Source: Tilletia caries
Taxonomy: Eukaryota > Basidiomycota > Exobasidiomycetes > Tilletiales > Tilletiaceae
Length of the DNA stretch: 64,000 bases
Direction: 5' to 3'
NCBI GenBank assembly: GCA_032718865.1
Contig: JALUTQ010000039.1
Span: 434,001-498,000, forward strand
Below the pieces are notes generated by a model. That model saw nothing but the letters and a program-made list of their open reading frames with translations. It was not told the origin of the DNA and did not search any database. Positions 23,560-34,998 of this stretch are shown here, piece after piece; within the stretch, counting starts at the first letter, position 1, and every line of letters starts with the position of its first letter. Position numbers and translations under genes: made by a program.

Positions 23560-24271
23560 ATGATCGCCCGCCAGCTCGCCTCTGTCGCTCTCCGGCAACC
23601 CGCCTTCGCGGCCCGCGCCGCCGCCGTGTCCCGCACTGCCGCCGCCGCCGCACCTGCCTTCACCTCTGTCCGGGCCCTGTCGAGCTCGGCCGCCATGCGC
23701 TCCTCGGCCCCACCGGTCATCCAGGGCGAGGGCTCCAAGGAGGGCGAGGTGCCGACGGACGAGGACCAAGCAACCGGTCTGGAGCGTTACGAGCTGCTCG
23801 GTCGCCTGGATGGCGTCGATGTCTTCAACCTCAAGCCGCTGGACGCCAGCCGGGTCGGCACCGTGAAGGAGCCCATCAAGGTCCAGAGTCTGGTCAGTTC
23901 TGTCGGCCTTCCTGCAATGCAGCTTCTCTCTGAGAGAGTGCGAGGCTGACCTCTATGCATGGTTCATCTGCGCATACATGATACACAGTTCCCCTCGCGC
24001 ATTGTTGGCTGCACTGGATCTCCCGCTGGCGCGCACGACACTATCTGGCTCCACTTGAACACCGAGCTCAAGCACCACCGATGCCCCGAGTGCGGATCTG
24101 GTATGTGTTTCGTTTGCCGAATGCGCCCCGATTATGCGTGCTTTGGCGTGAAGCATGCAAGCTAGTGGGTGTGGAGTACTGACTGATGACTTCGATTCTC
24201 AACCCACCTACGCTCTCACAGTCTACGAGTTGGACTTCATCGGCGACGAGCACGACGACCACCACCACTGA
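23560..24271 (+). CDS. COX4: Cytochrome c oxidase subunit 4 (Vb type), mitochondrial
   Basis: Three exons (23560-23892, 23989-24100, 24222-24271) give 164 residues. The N-terminus is a classic mitochondrial targeting peptide, rich in Ala/Arg/Ser and lacking acids for about 50 residues (MIARQLASVALRQPAFAARA). The mature part contains ATGLERYELLGRLDGVDVF, FPSRIVGCTGSPAGAHDTIW and a zinc site of the form KHHRCPECG then VYELDFIG. These match the zinc-binding nuclear-encoded subunit Cox4/COX5B of complex IV in the inner membrane. A histidine-rich tail (HDDHHH) ends the protein. Length and exon phases are all consistent. Confidence 0.95.
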
Positions 24272-24711
24272 GCATACGGAGCTGCCATCCTCATCGACGC
24301 TCCTTTTCCAGGTTTGCAGCTGAGCATGGCTGTGAATGTGTTGTCCCGATTTCCACTCTCGCAATAAACCCCGCGCATGACTCTACGGCTCGAGGCGTGC
24401 GGAAATTACATCTACAGGCACACCAAGCGAGCTGAAGCAACGCTGCCGGCCGGCCTGAGGTGCAACCATACATATGTCGGTACTCGACCTCCTCCCCATC
24501 TTTGGAACGAAGCTTGAGCATGTCTAAGACTCCGAGAGACCCCAAACCACATCTGTGTTTCTGACTCCGGGTTGCAGCGTTTTCCGGTTGAAAAGTTTCG
24601 GCTTTCTGGATTGCGTACGTAACGAGATGAGAGGACTTTGGGAAGAGCGAGCTGGAAGATCAGTCAGTCAGTCAGTATAAAGGCGGGAGGGGGAGTCATT
24701 CATTTCCTTCA
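24272..24711. other. Intergenic DNA downstream of COX4
   Basis: No gene is visible. A short GTCA/CAGT tandem (cagtcagtcagtcagt) lies just before 24680, close to the left end of the MITE. Confidence 0.4.
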
Positions 24712-25198
24712 TACGAGGTGGAGGACGAAAGTCTTCGAATGATTTCTGAAATACTTAGTGTTTACACTCAGAATCTTCAAACTTGGCTCTCAATTGAAGT
24801 CCACAACCAGTCAAACAACTTGTGAGCTGAAAGGTGGTAAGCATAGAACACACGAATAGGCACCTTTTTGCTCTTCAGAGCTGACTGCTTTTTGTCTGCG
24901 AATGGGTACGTGAGCAAAGTGTGAAAATCCGAGATTTTTATTCAATTAGTAAATTATTAAGTGATTTCATTTTTGCTCCTAACCCTATTGAGAGTCGTCT
25001 TTTTTTCCCAGACAGAAACCGGTCCGACAACTTAAGAACAAAAAGTTGCTCAAGTACACGCTGTATGATTTCCAGCTTTCCGCTCGCAAGTTGTTGTATT
25101 GGTTGTGGACTTCCTTTGAGAGCTCCGAAGGAGCGATTTGAGTGTAAACACTAAGTAAAATTGAGGTGCGTTCGAAGACTTTCGTCCTCCACCTCGTA
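24712..25198. mobile_element. TA-flanked MITE (Tc1/mariner-pogo type) upstream of chorismate synthase
   Basis: The two ends are inverted copies beginning CGAGGTGGAGGACGAAAG; the first 26 bp are identical. After a ~14 bp divergent gap the match resumes for 19 bp (ending GTGTTTACACTCA). Each end is bordered by TA (24712-24713 and 25197-25198), the duplication expected for Tc1/mariner/pogo transposases. The 483 bp interior is AT-richer than its surroundings and codes for nothing. The right end lies only 155 bp from the chorismate synthase ATG, so it may contribute to or disturb that promoter. Confidence 0.85.
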
Positions 25199-25199
25199 C

Positions 25200-25246
<47 letters not shown>
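25199..25246. repeat. (TC)n microsatellite in the ARO2 promoter
   Basis: About 23 CT dinucleotides with a few G interruptions abut the right end of the MITE, about 110 bp before the start codon. CT-rich tracts are frequent in fungal core promoters. Confidence 0.85.
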
Positions 25247-25248
<2 letters not shown>

Positions 25249-25353
25249 CCTCGCTCTCTCCTGCGCTCTTCAGCAGCAGCCATAGCTCCGCCTGAAGATC
25301 CAGAAGCACTCACTTCAATTGGCAAGCCATAGCAGCCATCGACATCAGCAAAC

Positions 25354-26661
25354 ATGTCCACCTTCGGTTCCCACTTCCGCGTCACCACCTATGGCGAGTC
25401 CCACTGCGCCTCCGTCGGCTGCATCGTCGACGGCTGCCCGCCCGGCATGGCCCTCTCCGACGACGACGTCCAGGTCCAGCTCAGCCGTCGCCGCCCTGGC
25501 CAGTCCAACCTGACCACCCCGCGCGATGAGAAGGACCGCGTCCAGATCCAGTCCGGCGTCGAGAAGGGTATCACCCTCGGTACGCCCATTGCCATGCGCG
25601 TCCAGAACCAGGATCAGCGCCCCAACGATTACACCGACCGCACGCTCGACCTCTACCCGCGCCCCTCCCACGCCGACTACACCTACCTTGAGAAGTACGG
25701 TGTCAAGGCGAGCTCGGGCGGAGGGCGCAGCTCGGCCCGGGAGACCATCGGACGCGTCGCTGCGGGTGCGGTTGCTGAGAAGTACCTCAAGGACGCGTTC
25801 GGCGTTGAAATCGTCGCCTTCGTCTCGTCCGTTGGCAAGATCCACATCCCGCGGTTCCCCGACGAGTCCCTGACCATCGGTCAGTCCGCCCAGGGCACCG
25901 ACCCGCTCGGCGAGGATGGCGAAGAGCCCCTCTCCGAGGAGTTCCGCAAGCTGCTCCGCACTGTGACGCGTGAGGCGGTCGACCAGAACCTCATTCGGTG
26001 CCCTCACACCGAGGCAGCCAAGAAGATGGAGGAACGCGTTATAGCCGCCAAGGATGCCCATGACTCCATCGGCGGCACCGTGACCTGTGTGATCCGGGGC
26101 GTGCCCATCGGTCTCGGCGAGCCCTGCTTTGACAAGCTCGAGGCAAAGCTCGCCCACGCGATGCTCTCCATCCCCGCCACCAAGGCCTTCGAGGTCGGCT
26201 CCGGCTTCCGCGGCACCGAAGTCCCCGGCTCGAAGCACAACGACGCCTTCGTCCGCAGGGCCGATGGCAAACTCGGCACCCTCACCAACTGGTCCGGTGG
26301 CATCCAGGGCGGCATCACCAATGGCGAAGACATCTACTTCCGCATCGGCTTCAAGTCACCCGCCACCATCTCGCAGGAGCAGCGCACGGCCAGCTACGCC
26401 GGAGAGGACGGCATTCTCACCACCCGGGGACGTCATGACCCTTGTGTCGTGCCCCGAGCCGTGCCCATCGTCGAGGCGATGGCCGCACTCGTCATCATTG
26501 ACGCCGTGCTCGCACAGGACGGACGCGTCGCTTCGTCGGCTCGGCTCCCTCCCGGCCCCGTTCGCGCGCTTCCTCCCAGCATGCGTCGCGCCGATGACCC
26601 GCAAGCCGAGGCAGAGAAGGCTGCCCATCAGGCGGGCGAGAAGGTCATTGATGCTCAGTGA
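25354..26661 (+). CDS. ARO2: Chorismate synthase
   Basis: One exon, 435 residues, no intron. It contains the three family signatures: [18 protein letters not shown] near the N-terminus, GKI-type central residues with [19 protein letters not shown], and [23 protein letters not shown]. It also has NGGIQGGI-like [20 protein letters not shown] and [19 protein letters not shown] near the end. It removes phosphate from EPSP to make chorismate, the branch point of aromatic amino acid synthesis. The fungal type also reduces its own FMN with NADPH. The absence of introns and strong C-ending codon bias contrast with its intron-rich neighbours and suggest high expression. The start fits: [17 protein letters not shown] is the standard beginning. 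Confidence 0.97.
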   Translation: MSTFGSHFRVTTYGESHCASVGCIVDGCPPGMALSDDDVQVQLSRRRPGQSNLTTPRDEKDRVQIQSGVEKGITLGTPIAMRVQNQDQRPNDYTDRTLDLYPRPSHADYTYLEKYGVKASSGGGRSSARETIGRVAAGAVAEKYLKDAFGVEIVAFVSSVGKIHIPRFPDESLTIGQSAQGTDPLGEDGEEPLSEEFRKLLRTVTREAVDQNLIRCPHTEAAKKMEERVIAAKDAHDSIGGTVTCVIRGVPIGLGEPCFDKLEAKLAHAMLSIPATKAFEVGSGFRGTEVPGSKHNDAFVRRADGKLGTLTNWSGGIQGGITNGEDIYFRIGFKSPATISQEQRTASYAGEDGILTTRGRHDPCVVPRAVPIVEAMAALVIIDAVLAQDGRVASSARLPPGPVRALPPSMRRADDPQAEAEKAAHQAGEKVIDAQ

Positions 26662-26942
26662 ATAAGGACAAGAACAAATCTGCCATGTTTCGCGCCTACA
26701 TGCTCAAATAGACATTGAATATTCCGTTGTCAGCAGAAGAGGCGCATAGTGTGACGCGTGCCAGCTTGTCAGGTCAAGATGATCCGCGGTCGAGGCTCAG
26801 TACTCAGTGCTTTGTTTTGAAGATTGAGTCCCCCAAGCTGAGAGAAGACCATGTATGACGGGACAAGGTAACACGGGCCTATGATACAAGAGAGAGCAAC
26901 TTTGAGAGTTGGAAACGATGAAATACGGAGAGGCAGGGGTAT

Positions 26943-27921
26943 TCACGCCTTGGTCGAGCCCAGGAAGGGAATAAGGACCGGGGTGCGATCCTTGTAGGCC
27001 TTCCACTTCGGGTCGTCCTTGAACTTCTTGTCGTTGGCTTCCTCCTGCATGGACACGCCGGACACATACCGGATCAAGAGCGCCTCGGAGATGGGACCCA
27101 GTGCAGCAGCAGCAATGGCGGGTCCAGGCGAAAAGAACGGCGCAGCGCTTGCCAGAGCTGTGGTTGCGAGCACGAACTCGGCAGTGTGCAGACCGATTTC
27201 GCCGAACATGTTGGGGTGACGAGACAGGCTCCACAGGCCGCGAGAGATGAAGGCCTCCTGATGCTTTCCCTCATCCTTCTCCTTGCGCCATGCTCCCTTC
27301 TGGTTGTCAGCGACGACCTCCATCAGGAAGGCGGCGAGCCAGAGACCGAGCCCAATCGCGTCGCGTGCTCCGAGCGCAGGCTGAGCGGCTGCCGGGATCG
27401 CGTTGACCATGTAGAGCGGGAGCGCGGTGAGGGTGATCCACGTCGCCTGTGCCGCCCATGCGCCTGCAAACTTGACCGGGCTCTCGCGCAGATCGTCAAA
27501 GCGCGAGTCCTTCCCGTCGGTCTTCTGGATGCGGCTGAAGAGAAACGAGCCCAGTCGGGCGGCCCAGATGACGGTGAGCGAGGTCATCAAGAGCTGTCGC
27601 GGGTGCAAGGAGGAGAAGGCGGGTGGGAACGCGGCCAGAGAGCCCTTCGTCAGGATGCCCGTGTTGACCTTCGAGGTCAAGAACGGCGCATACAGCGAGA
27701 AGACGGACGCGGTCAGGAAGCCCACGGAGCCGAAGAGGTCATAGTACCGCTCCGACTTGGTCACGATGGCGTGGGCAGCGCCGATAGCCTGCCGTCAAGA
27801 GGATACTGTCAGCGACCTTGCCGTGTGCTTTCAAGGATGCCCTCCAACCACTCACCTGCACACCAAAGATGAGGCCGATTGTGGGGCCGACGGCAGTGCG
27901 GAGTCCAGCGAGGAACACCAT
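26943..27921 (-). CDS. DUF1295 / steroid 5-alpha-reductase-fold membrane protein
   Basis: Two exons (27856-27921 and 26943-27788) encode 303 residues. Several hydrophobic helices are visible, including LTASVFSLYAPFLTS, MTSLTVIWAARLGSFLF, WITLTALPLYMVNAIP and AIGLGLWLAAFLMEVVAD. The reductase-family core follows: ADNQKGAWR, then FISRGLWSLSRHPNMFGEI, where Arg-His-Pro-Asn binds NADPH in relatives. DUF1295 proteins are predicted membrane reductases; the substrate is unknown. It converges with ARO2 (281 bp between stops). Confidence 0.88.
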
Positions 27922-28268
27922 AATCAAAACGAGAGTCGAGGAAGAAGATCGAGACAGGAGGTGGGCGGAGGCACGGAGAAAGCGCAGCGTTCCTTGTCCA
28001 ACCTTTTTATATACGTATCCAGCACACCGCTGACAACGACGACCTTCCCTGGCTTCACAACGTGCGGTGACGACATTCACGATCACGTCGGCTTCTGATT
28101 CCCAAGAAGGAAGAACAAAGGGAGTACTCCGGTGCGAACAAAGGGACAGGAGCGTGGGAACATCGCACAGGAATGTCTACGTGGACTCGCGAACCCTCGA
28201 GCCGGGAGGCCAACACTGACGGTGCCTTCTTCCCTCCGCGCAAGGCTCCAGTGCTGTCCAGTGAACCA
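27922..28268. other. Spacer upstream of the reductase-like gene
   Basis: A 347-base interval between two minus-strand genes. It must hold the reductase promoter and the 3' end of the upstream gene. No other feature is seen. Confidence 0.4.
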
Positions 28269-30447
28269 TCATAACCCCATGAGGCGCTGGATCAGATTCT
28301 TGAAGGCTGCGTCAGACTTCGGTATGAGGCGGCCACTGATAATGGGAATGGCGAGGAAGCAGAGACATGTGGTCAGACGCCAGGACCAAATTGTGAGGCA
28401 GAGCTCCCAGCTCCCAAGGAGGACCTTCCTGCACTCACCACTCGTCCCGCCTTCCTTTCCCACCGCCAGACGCTTGTTCATCTCGAATGGCCTGGATGGC
28501 CTCGAAGCAACCTGTATGAATGTCAAGAAGAAGCGAGCCAGGGACTCAGCAAGGTCTGTTCACGGGACCTCAGTTCTGAAACTTCGATTGGCTCACAAAG
28601 CACGAAGGCGACGTCCATAGGGGAGGCGTTGGGATCTCGAAAGCTGGTTCTCTGCGCGCCGCAGAACAAGGAGAACGAAGGCAGCATGATGGTCAGGACG
28701 ACAATCCAGGGAAGAAGTGGGACCAAGGCATTTGTTTACTCACAGCGGGCCGCAGCTCGACATAGAGGATCTGGTCGATCGGGTCATACGTCCCACACCT
28801 GGTCGCGCGGCCCTTCTCCACCACTGAGAGAACCTTCTCTGCGCTCGAAGTCCGCATCAGCCAATTACGACCTTCGCGACTGTCGGCAGAAGAAGAGGGT
28901 ATTTCCCAGTTGGGTGTCTTGTCAGCTCTTTGACTCTGCTTCTTCCGCAAGTGGTTGGCTCGGCTCACTCTGTGATGGACCACTCGTTGTTGTTGATGTC
29001 CTCGCTCTTGAGTCTTGTCGTGAAGCCGGATCGCAGGTGTCGAAGATACCACTCTTCACCCTTCTTCCTCTCCACCTTTTTCCTCCTCGTATCCCTGACC
29101 TGGCCTATCATGTCCGGTGTGAATGCTTCCCAGACAGGGGTTTCCAGTGTGTCGCCGTACATGACCTGGACTGGTGCCTCATACCGGAGCGACCCCGTTG
29201 ACCAAGCTGGTGCTTGGCACGAGGAACTGAATTCCAGAACAAGATAATGGAAGAAGGGCAATCGTTCAGCGAGATTAGGAACATCATAAGCGCATGTACG
29301 TGCACCCCACTCACCAGAAAAGAACCGGCTCCAATTTCACCGGTTTCCCTGTAGCCCCTTTCCTCCCTTTGCTCGTCGACCGCGTCCCTTTCCCTTCTTC
29401 CGCATTAGCTTCCGACGAAGCGTCCCCATCGTTGAAGTTCCTGTAGTGTAAAAGCGAGGCAGACCTCCCGTCCGAATCAGAGCAAAAACTCGCCAGCTGG
29501 TCTCTGCTGCCTTTCCGCAACGACGACTTCGACTTCTTCTTCTTGTTTTGGCGCTGAGAGCCTTCGGAGTCCTGGTTTTGAGGCCGGTTGTAGCCCGGAA
29601 TGTCCTGAGGCCATACCAGCTTCATGGCCAGATCGTCTTGGGGCCACACCCTTGACGCGCCAAGAGTATTCGGAGCTGGACCGGAGGGGGCAGGTACCTT
29701 GAAGACGACCCGTGGAGTTGTGGCCTTTACACCTCTTTGTGCGAGAGAGGATTCGCACGTCGACGCGTTGATCGGAGTCGAGTCGGCGAAAGGTCTATTG
29801 ACCGTATCCGTAGTCATATGCTGAGCAAAAGGCGAGGTTCGGGAACGCATTAATCGAGCTGCAGCCTTCACATCGTCAAGGCTAGGTCGAGGGCCAGAAA
29901 GATTAGGATCTGAGTTCGGAAAAGCGGCAAAAATCGCAGTCGTCGCAGTCGTCGTCGAAGAAATGATCGGGAGGGATGGCTTCCGAATCCCTGAGCGGAA
30001 TGATGCTTCGGCTCCTTCCGTTAATGTCACCTGAGTTCGAGCACGGAGGTGCATGCGCTGACTCAAGCTCGAGGTCCGCCCCAAGCCTTCTGATGCTGAT
30101 CGGCTTGCCATACGATTGCTGGAGAGCGCATGCTTGACAATTGACTCCGGCTCAGCAACCACGCCGCTGTGATAATCCTTCAATAGGGTCGTCTGGGATA
30201 TGCTGGTCAGCCGTGTTGTTGACCGAACAGCGCGAAAGATCTGAGCGTCCTCAGCCGTATCAAAGCTGCCCGAGCTCGAGGCTGCTGAGGCTGAATAGAA
30301 CGAGCCCGGTGCAGATGGTTCACACGCCCGCTTGACGGCAGGTCGACTGTGTTGCGGAAGACGTCTGTCATCTGGAGCACAGCCCCTGTCCCGCTCCGAG
30401 CGCTCCAGTACCGGACTGATCCTGTTCATCTCAAAGATGCTGAACAT
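28269..30447 (-). CDS. Unrecognised protein with disordered N-terminus
   Basis: I propose about six exons on the minus strand, starting MFSIFEMNRISPVLE (ATG at 30445-30447). The first ~380 residues are Ser/Arg/Pro-rich and look disordered, with repeated basic clusters (KKKKSKSSLRKGSRD). Downstream exons are better conserved in appearance. One has SLRYEAPVQVMYGDTLETPVW and EEWYLRHLRSGFTTRL, another REGRNWLMRTSSAEKVL and CGTYDPIDQILYVELRPA, then FRDPNASPMDVAFVL, CFEAIQAIRDEQA, and a last exon ending NLIQRLMGL. Donors and acceptors are consensus and the frames join. I do not recognise the family. The first exon boundary could lie upstream of 30447. Confidence 0.55.
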
Positions 30448-31304
30448 GCAAACTGTCGAAGAGGCTGAAGGGATAGCCGAATGAGATGGACAGAACGTCC
30501 GTCGAGGAGGGCAGCGCGAAGCTTGACGGGCCGGGGAAGCGCAGGGGGGTTGAGCGCGGCGGGAACTGTTGAAAGCAGGAAAGAAGAAGGTGCGTGAAGA
30601 TGGTGAGGAATCTGATGAGAGAGGAGTTATCAGTTCGAAGGTCCATGTACGAATCACAGGGGCCCTGGAATCATGGATCGACGGAGGGAAGAGAAATAAA
30701 AGTGAAGAGACCTGTGCTTATGAGCGCGCGCCCGCGCCCCGCGCCCATGACAAGGGTCGACGGCTCCGACGCCCTCACCGCTTAACCAGCGACGGTTCGC
30801 GAGTCGAGATCGAAATGAGCTGTCGCAGTCACGAAAGCGACCGCCTATCCCGCTTCACCTCATTTGCTGTGTTAGGACTGTGTCATGTGTGGCGACATCC
30901 AAATCCCGATGGCCGATACGGATAACGGATGTCTCTGCGACCTCCGTCAGGGACATGAAAGGCAAGGTAGATAAGGCCATAACATTGCACCGTCTGTTGT
31001 GCGAAATTCAAACGCCGAGGGTGCAAGTTGAGTTTATGAATAAGTGAACGACGAGGAAGCGTCCTGCTGGAAGACCTGATGGGGTAGATCGAAGAAGTGA
31101 AATTGTATCACAGAAGCGGGGCCTTGATGAGGGAGCGAGAGGTCAGGCTGGGAATGGGAGCTTGCCCGATATGGGTATTTTTAGAGAAGAAGTCAGACAG
31201 CTGGCATGAGGACACGAAAGGGTTGGAAAAAGGAGTGTGTCTGTGTCATCGGCGAAAGTGGGGTAAACGTTTTGCCTGCGTGTGCAGTGTGTGTGGCCGG
31301 TACT
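30448..31304. other. Intergenic region upstream of the unrecognised gene
   Basis: An 857-base interval between two minus-strand genes. No coding or RNA signal stands out, and no repeats are visible beyond short low-complexity bits. Confidence 0.4.
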
Positions 31305-34300
31305 CTACGCCCGACCGGTATCGGCAACCTCTGAGCCGGATTCGCCGTGCCAAATGCCGTCCTTCTGGTCGACCTTGCCGTAAAGGTGGGTACTCTGGTT
31401 TCGACGAAGCGCGTCCATCCACTCCGTGACGATCTCCTTCGAATCGACCATGACATTGATCTCTTGCGAGTGGAACCAGCTCTGCAAAGTATGGCACCCG
31501 AAAGGTCAGCCATCATCGCTATACGTATCTCTTGGCTTTAACTTACCTGGGTATCTTGATTCCCGGAGCCGAGGATGGCAACCTGGCCGTCATATGCGGC
31601 AAACTTGACGTGGCTGAGTTGTTGAAGCGTCGGTTTTCAGTTGACCGATCCTGAATCCAGTGCGGACGTGTTACGGACTCACCAATTGCGTTGTTTGCGT
31701 ACCGCGTTCAAGGGTCGGGTCATATCCTTGCCAGTGTACCCTGGGAGCTCAGAAAACAGTTCAGGCGTCCGCTTCGGGAAAGCCAACATGACGACCGGCA
31801 CAACAACTCACAGTACACATCGAGATACTTCTCGTCACCCTTGCCTTCCCTCCGAAGTTGACGGTACATGCCCGTCACGACGGACTCGTTCGTGCCTCCT
31901 TGGAAGGGCAGACTCTCACTCTTGTCGTTGAAGCCCAAGTCAAGCCAAAGCTCGACTCGGACATGTCGCCGCACACATCCAAGCACGGCAGCCTTGACGG
32001 GAGAAGAATTGAGCGTCGGACTTTGGATGAACACGTGCTTTTCGGCGTATCGGAAGCCGGCGAGCCAAGCTGCATCCTGAGGATTGCGGATATCAGAGTG
32101 GCCAGGGGTGCCGTGCGGTCGTCGGTTGACAAGCGCCATGGGAACCGGACGGTGGGGCTTGTGGAATACATAAGGCTGGAAATCGAGCAAGTCGTTGGAG
32201 ATTTTCGCCAGCTCGTCAGCCTGGATTCCGCCCTGAACTTGAGAATTGTTGGCGAAGTCAAGTGCTTTGGTGATAACGCTCAACCGCTCCGCGACCGAGG
32301 CACGCGAGATGGTGGATCGGGTCCGTTTGTTAATGCGGCGGAAAGCAGAGGAGCCCGGAGTCATCCCATCGTCCCCGACACCACCATCCGATGAGCTGTC
32401 GCTCACTGCCCCATCATCCAGAGTCACAGGCTTGCCGTCTTCGCCAATAATCTGGGGGACCTGTTTTGAACTCTGGCCTTGCTCGCTTCCACCGTTCTGC
32501 TTAGGTGCGAGAGTATGGTCGTGGCGCTCCACATCGCCTTCGCCTTCGACGATGGTACCGCTGCTGGCGTCATTCTCCGCGTTGGACACGTGAGGATTTT
32601 CCTGAGCAGGTGACATCGCAACGCCGTCGTCAGCCTCTTCTTTAACTGCGGAGGGAATCTGGAGCGTAAAGCCTGAAGAAGTTGTACGCGTGCTGCGGTT
32701 CTTGCGCACGGCGTCCTCCACGTTGCGGCTGCTACTTGGGCCGATGCCGAAGACTTCGAGCGCGCCTTCGGACCACCCGCTCGGCATAATGCCTTCCTTC
32801 TTCATTAACGCTTCGACTGCGTCGGCGAAGTGGCGTTTCTGGGAAGGATTCTCATTCTTGAAGCGCTCGCCCAGCACTTTCTGCGCCCAAACTTGTCCAG
32901 CGTGGCGTGCAGCTCCATGCCGGTCCACGTTGGCACTAGTGGGAGAGGAAGAATCGGTACCCGTTGGTGTTGGAACCCCGAGGGAGTCTCGTCGGCTCAA
33001 GCGGGTCAATGGGCTGCTCGGCACCTCGAGTTTCTCCTTCTCGCTCTCCTCGTCATCCAGAAGTAGTTGCTTGCGAGCCTCGAGAGATTTCGCCCTCAGA
33101 CCTTCTTTTGTCAAGGAAGGCAAAGTGGTATGTTCCCCGGCATAGAACGCGCTTTCTGGTGGTTCCTTCAGCGCAGGTGTCGAGAGACAGGGCAGTGGAG
33201 GGTTGAGACGATTGCCCCAACTGATCAGCGCATGATCGTAGATTGAGTTGACAATGTCGCCTTCCTGCGCACATTTAATAAGAGCAAAGTGTCAGTGTGT
33301 ATGCAGCCACTCTGGTCAGTGAAAATTAGACCCACCAGGCGCGTGCAAGCTTCCAAATTGGGGCGATCCTGTATGTTGTTTGAGTTGAGGAGGGCGACTT
33401 GTCGATCAACGATCAAGAGTTTGGCATGGAAAGTGCCCATGAGAGGGCGGTGGTAGTTTCTGTTGGTATGTGAGGGAAAAGCAACTGTTTAGCACCGCAG
33501 TCCATACAGACGTCACTATGTGCCCACCGAAACTCACAGAATCTCGACATTGAGGAAAGGAATCTCGCTCTCTGTGGGTAATCCGTTTGTCTTCCACATG
33601 GACGCGAACACCGGTTTTCGAAGGCGGAAGAGATCCGCTAGGGTCTGCGGTCCACGGTCCCACATCAGCTTGACAATGATGCGCTGCTCGAGCGGCACAT
33701 CCTTCTTTGTCTTGCTGCTAGATGAGGACGAGGCCGTGCTTTTCCCTACAGGGTTTGTGGTGGATTTTCCGTTGGTCGACCCATGTCCCGAAGGGCTGCC
33801 AGTGCCGTTTGTGATGCGCTCAGCCTGGCGAGCATTGAGCTCGCGGAGCGCGTCAGCGATCCGCTGCACGTTGGAACCACCCTGCCAGTAGTTGGTGAGT
33901 AGGATCACCTCCTTGCGCGCGGAGACGATGCAGTCGTAGTAGTGCCCAATGATGTCGGGACCTGTGGAAAAGATGGAGAGCGGGACGATGCCCGTTGTCG
34001 CCAGCAGGGGAGGGGATACGACACCACACATGGGATCTCGCGGCAAGGGCAGGAGCGCGTCCGCAAGAATCTGTGCATGCGCAAGAAAGAGGGACAAGTT
34101 AATTTTCAGAAATGAACAACAGCGAACGCATGACGGGCTGCGCAGTACTGACCTCGAGGTAAAGCCGGCTCGGTCCTCCGTCCTCTTCCGACTTGTAGCC
34201 ATATTGCTCGCGAATGCGAACGAGCTCTTCATCATCGGGCTTGACATTGCCCTCATGCAAGGCGCCTCGGTGCCAGCTCCACTTCTTTGCGCGGCCTTCT

Positions 34301-34464
34301 TCGAGCTGTTCCTTGATGCGAAAGCGGATGAAACCACGCTTACAGGCAGAGGGTGGTGGGAAGAGCTGCTTGGCAGCCTTGGAGGGAGCGAGATCAGGCT
34401 TGGCTGCCACAGCAGAGCTGATCGTGTCCTGGTACTTCTGGGGCTCGCGTTCGCTTGACGCCAT
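31305..34464 (-). CDS. Phospholipase D-superfamily protein with two HKD-type motifs
   Basis: Start ATG at 34464 (MASSEREPQKYQDTIS), first exon 34153-34464, then several exons to a TAG at 31305-31307. Two catalytic half-sites are visible: FHAKLLIVDRQVALLNSNNIQDR in the middle and HVKFAAYDGQVAILGSGNQD near the end. Both match HxK(x)4D with the downstream G/N-S-x-N. Between them lies a long Ser-rich, low-complexity linker of ~300 residues (RRDSLGVPTPTGTDSSS region). Upstream, GPDIIGHYYDCIVSARKEVILLTNYWQGG is the usual lead-in strand. The fold is shared by phospholipases D, cardiolipin synthases and nucleases. This soluble, long-linker layout is common in fungal proteins of unknown substrate, so the reaction is not assigned. 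Confidence 0.82.
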
Positions 34465-34998
34465 GTTAGGAGCTTCGCGGGATGAACGCAGTATGGGCGG
34501 TTCGGGATGGCCGCGTCGCACGTCGGGGGCGAGGTCGAGGGCGAGGAGGGGAGGACGGGAAGTGGGGGACTTTTGCCTAAGTACTGTACGGGTGGGATCA
34601 CGATGTCGCCTTTGAATGTCTCGATGGCAGAACTTGCCCTCTGCCTTGTTGATGGTCCAGTGCCGAACAAGTAACAAGTCATCAGAGCATCAGATATTCA
34701 GATTTCAGATCTTGGTCGCTCAAATTTAGGCTCAGCGTGTTTTCTCTCCGTCCACACTCCACAGCAAATTGGCCGTTGCCGCTGCGTACTACTGCCGCCT
34801 CCCATCTCATTCGCAGCAAACAGTGTCCATCTTTCGTGTACATGTCAAGCATGCAGCTCACGATCTTGTCTTCAGCGTATGTCGCACGTCGAGCCGATGG
34901 GCAAACAGCTGCTGGCGCCTGTTGCGCGACTCGTGTTCAATTGCGAACGTTCTCATGATACATGATCGAGGAAGGGGATCGCCAAACCTGGACCGCAT
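34465..34998. other. Spacer between PLD-like gene start and DRG1 stop
   Basis: Both neighbours are on the minus strand. These 534 bases therefore hold the PLD-like promoter and the DRG1 terminator. No further feature is seen. Confidence 0.4.
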
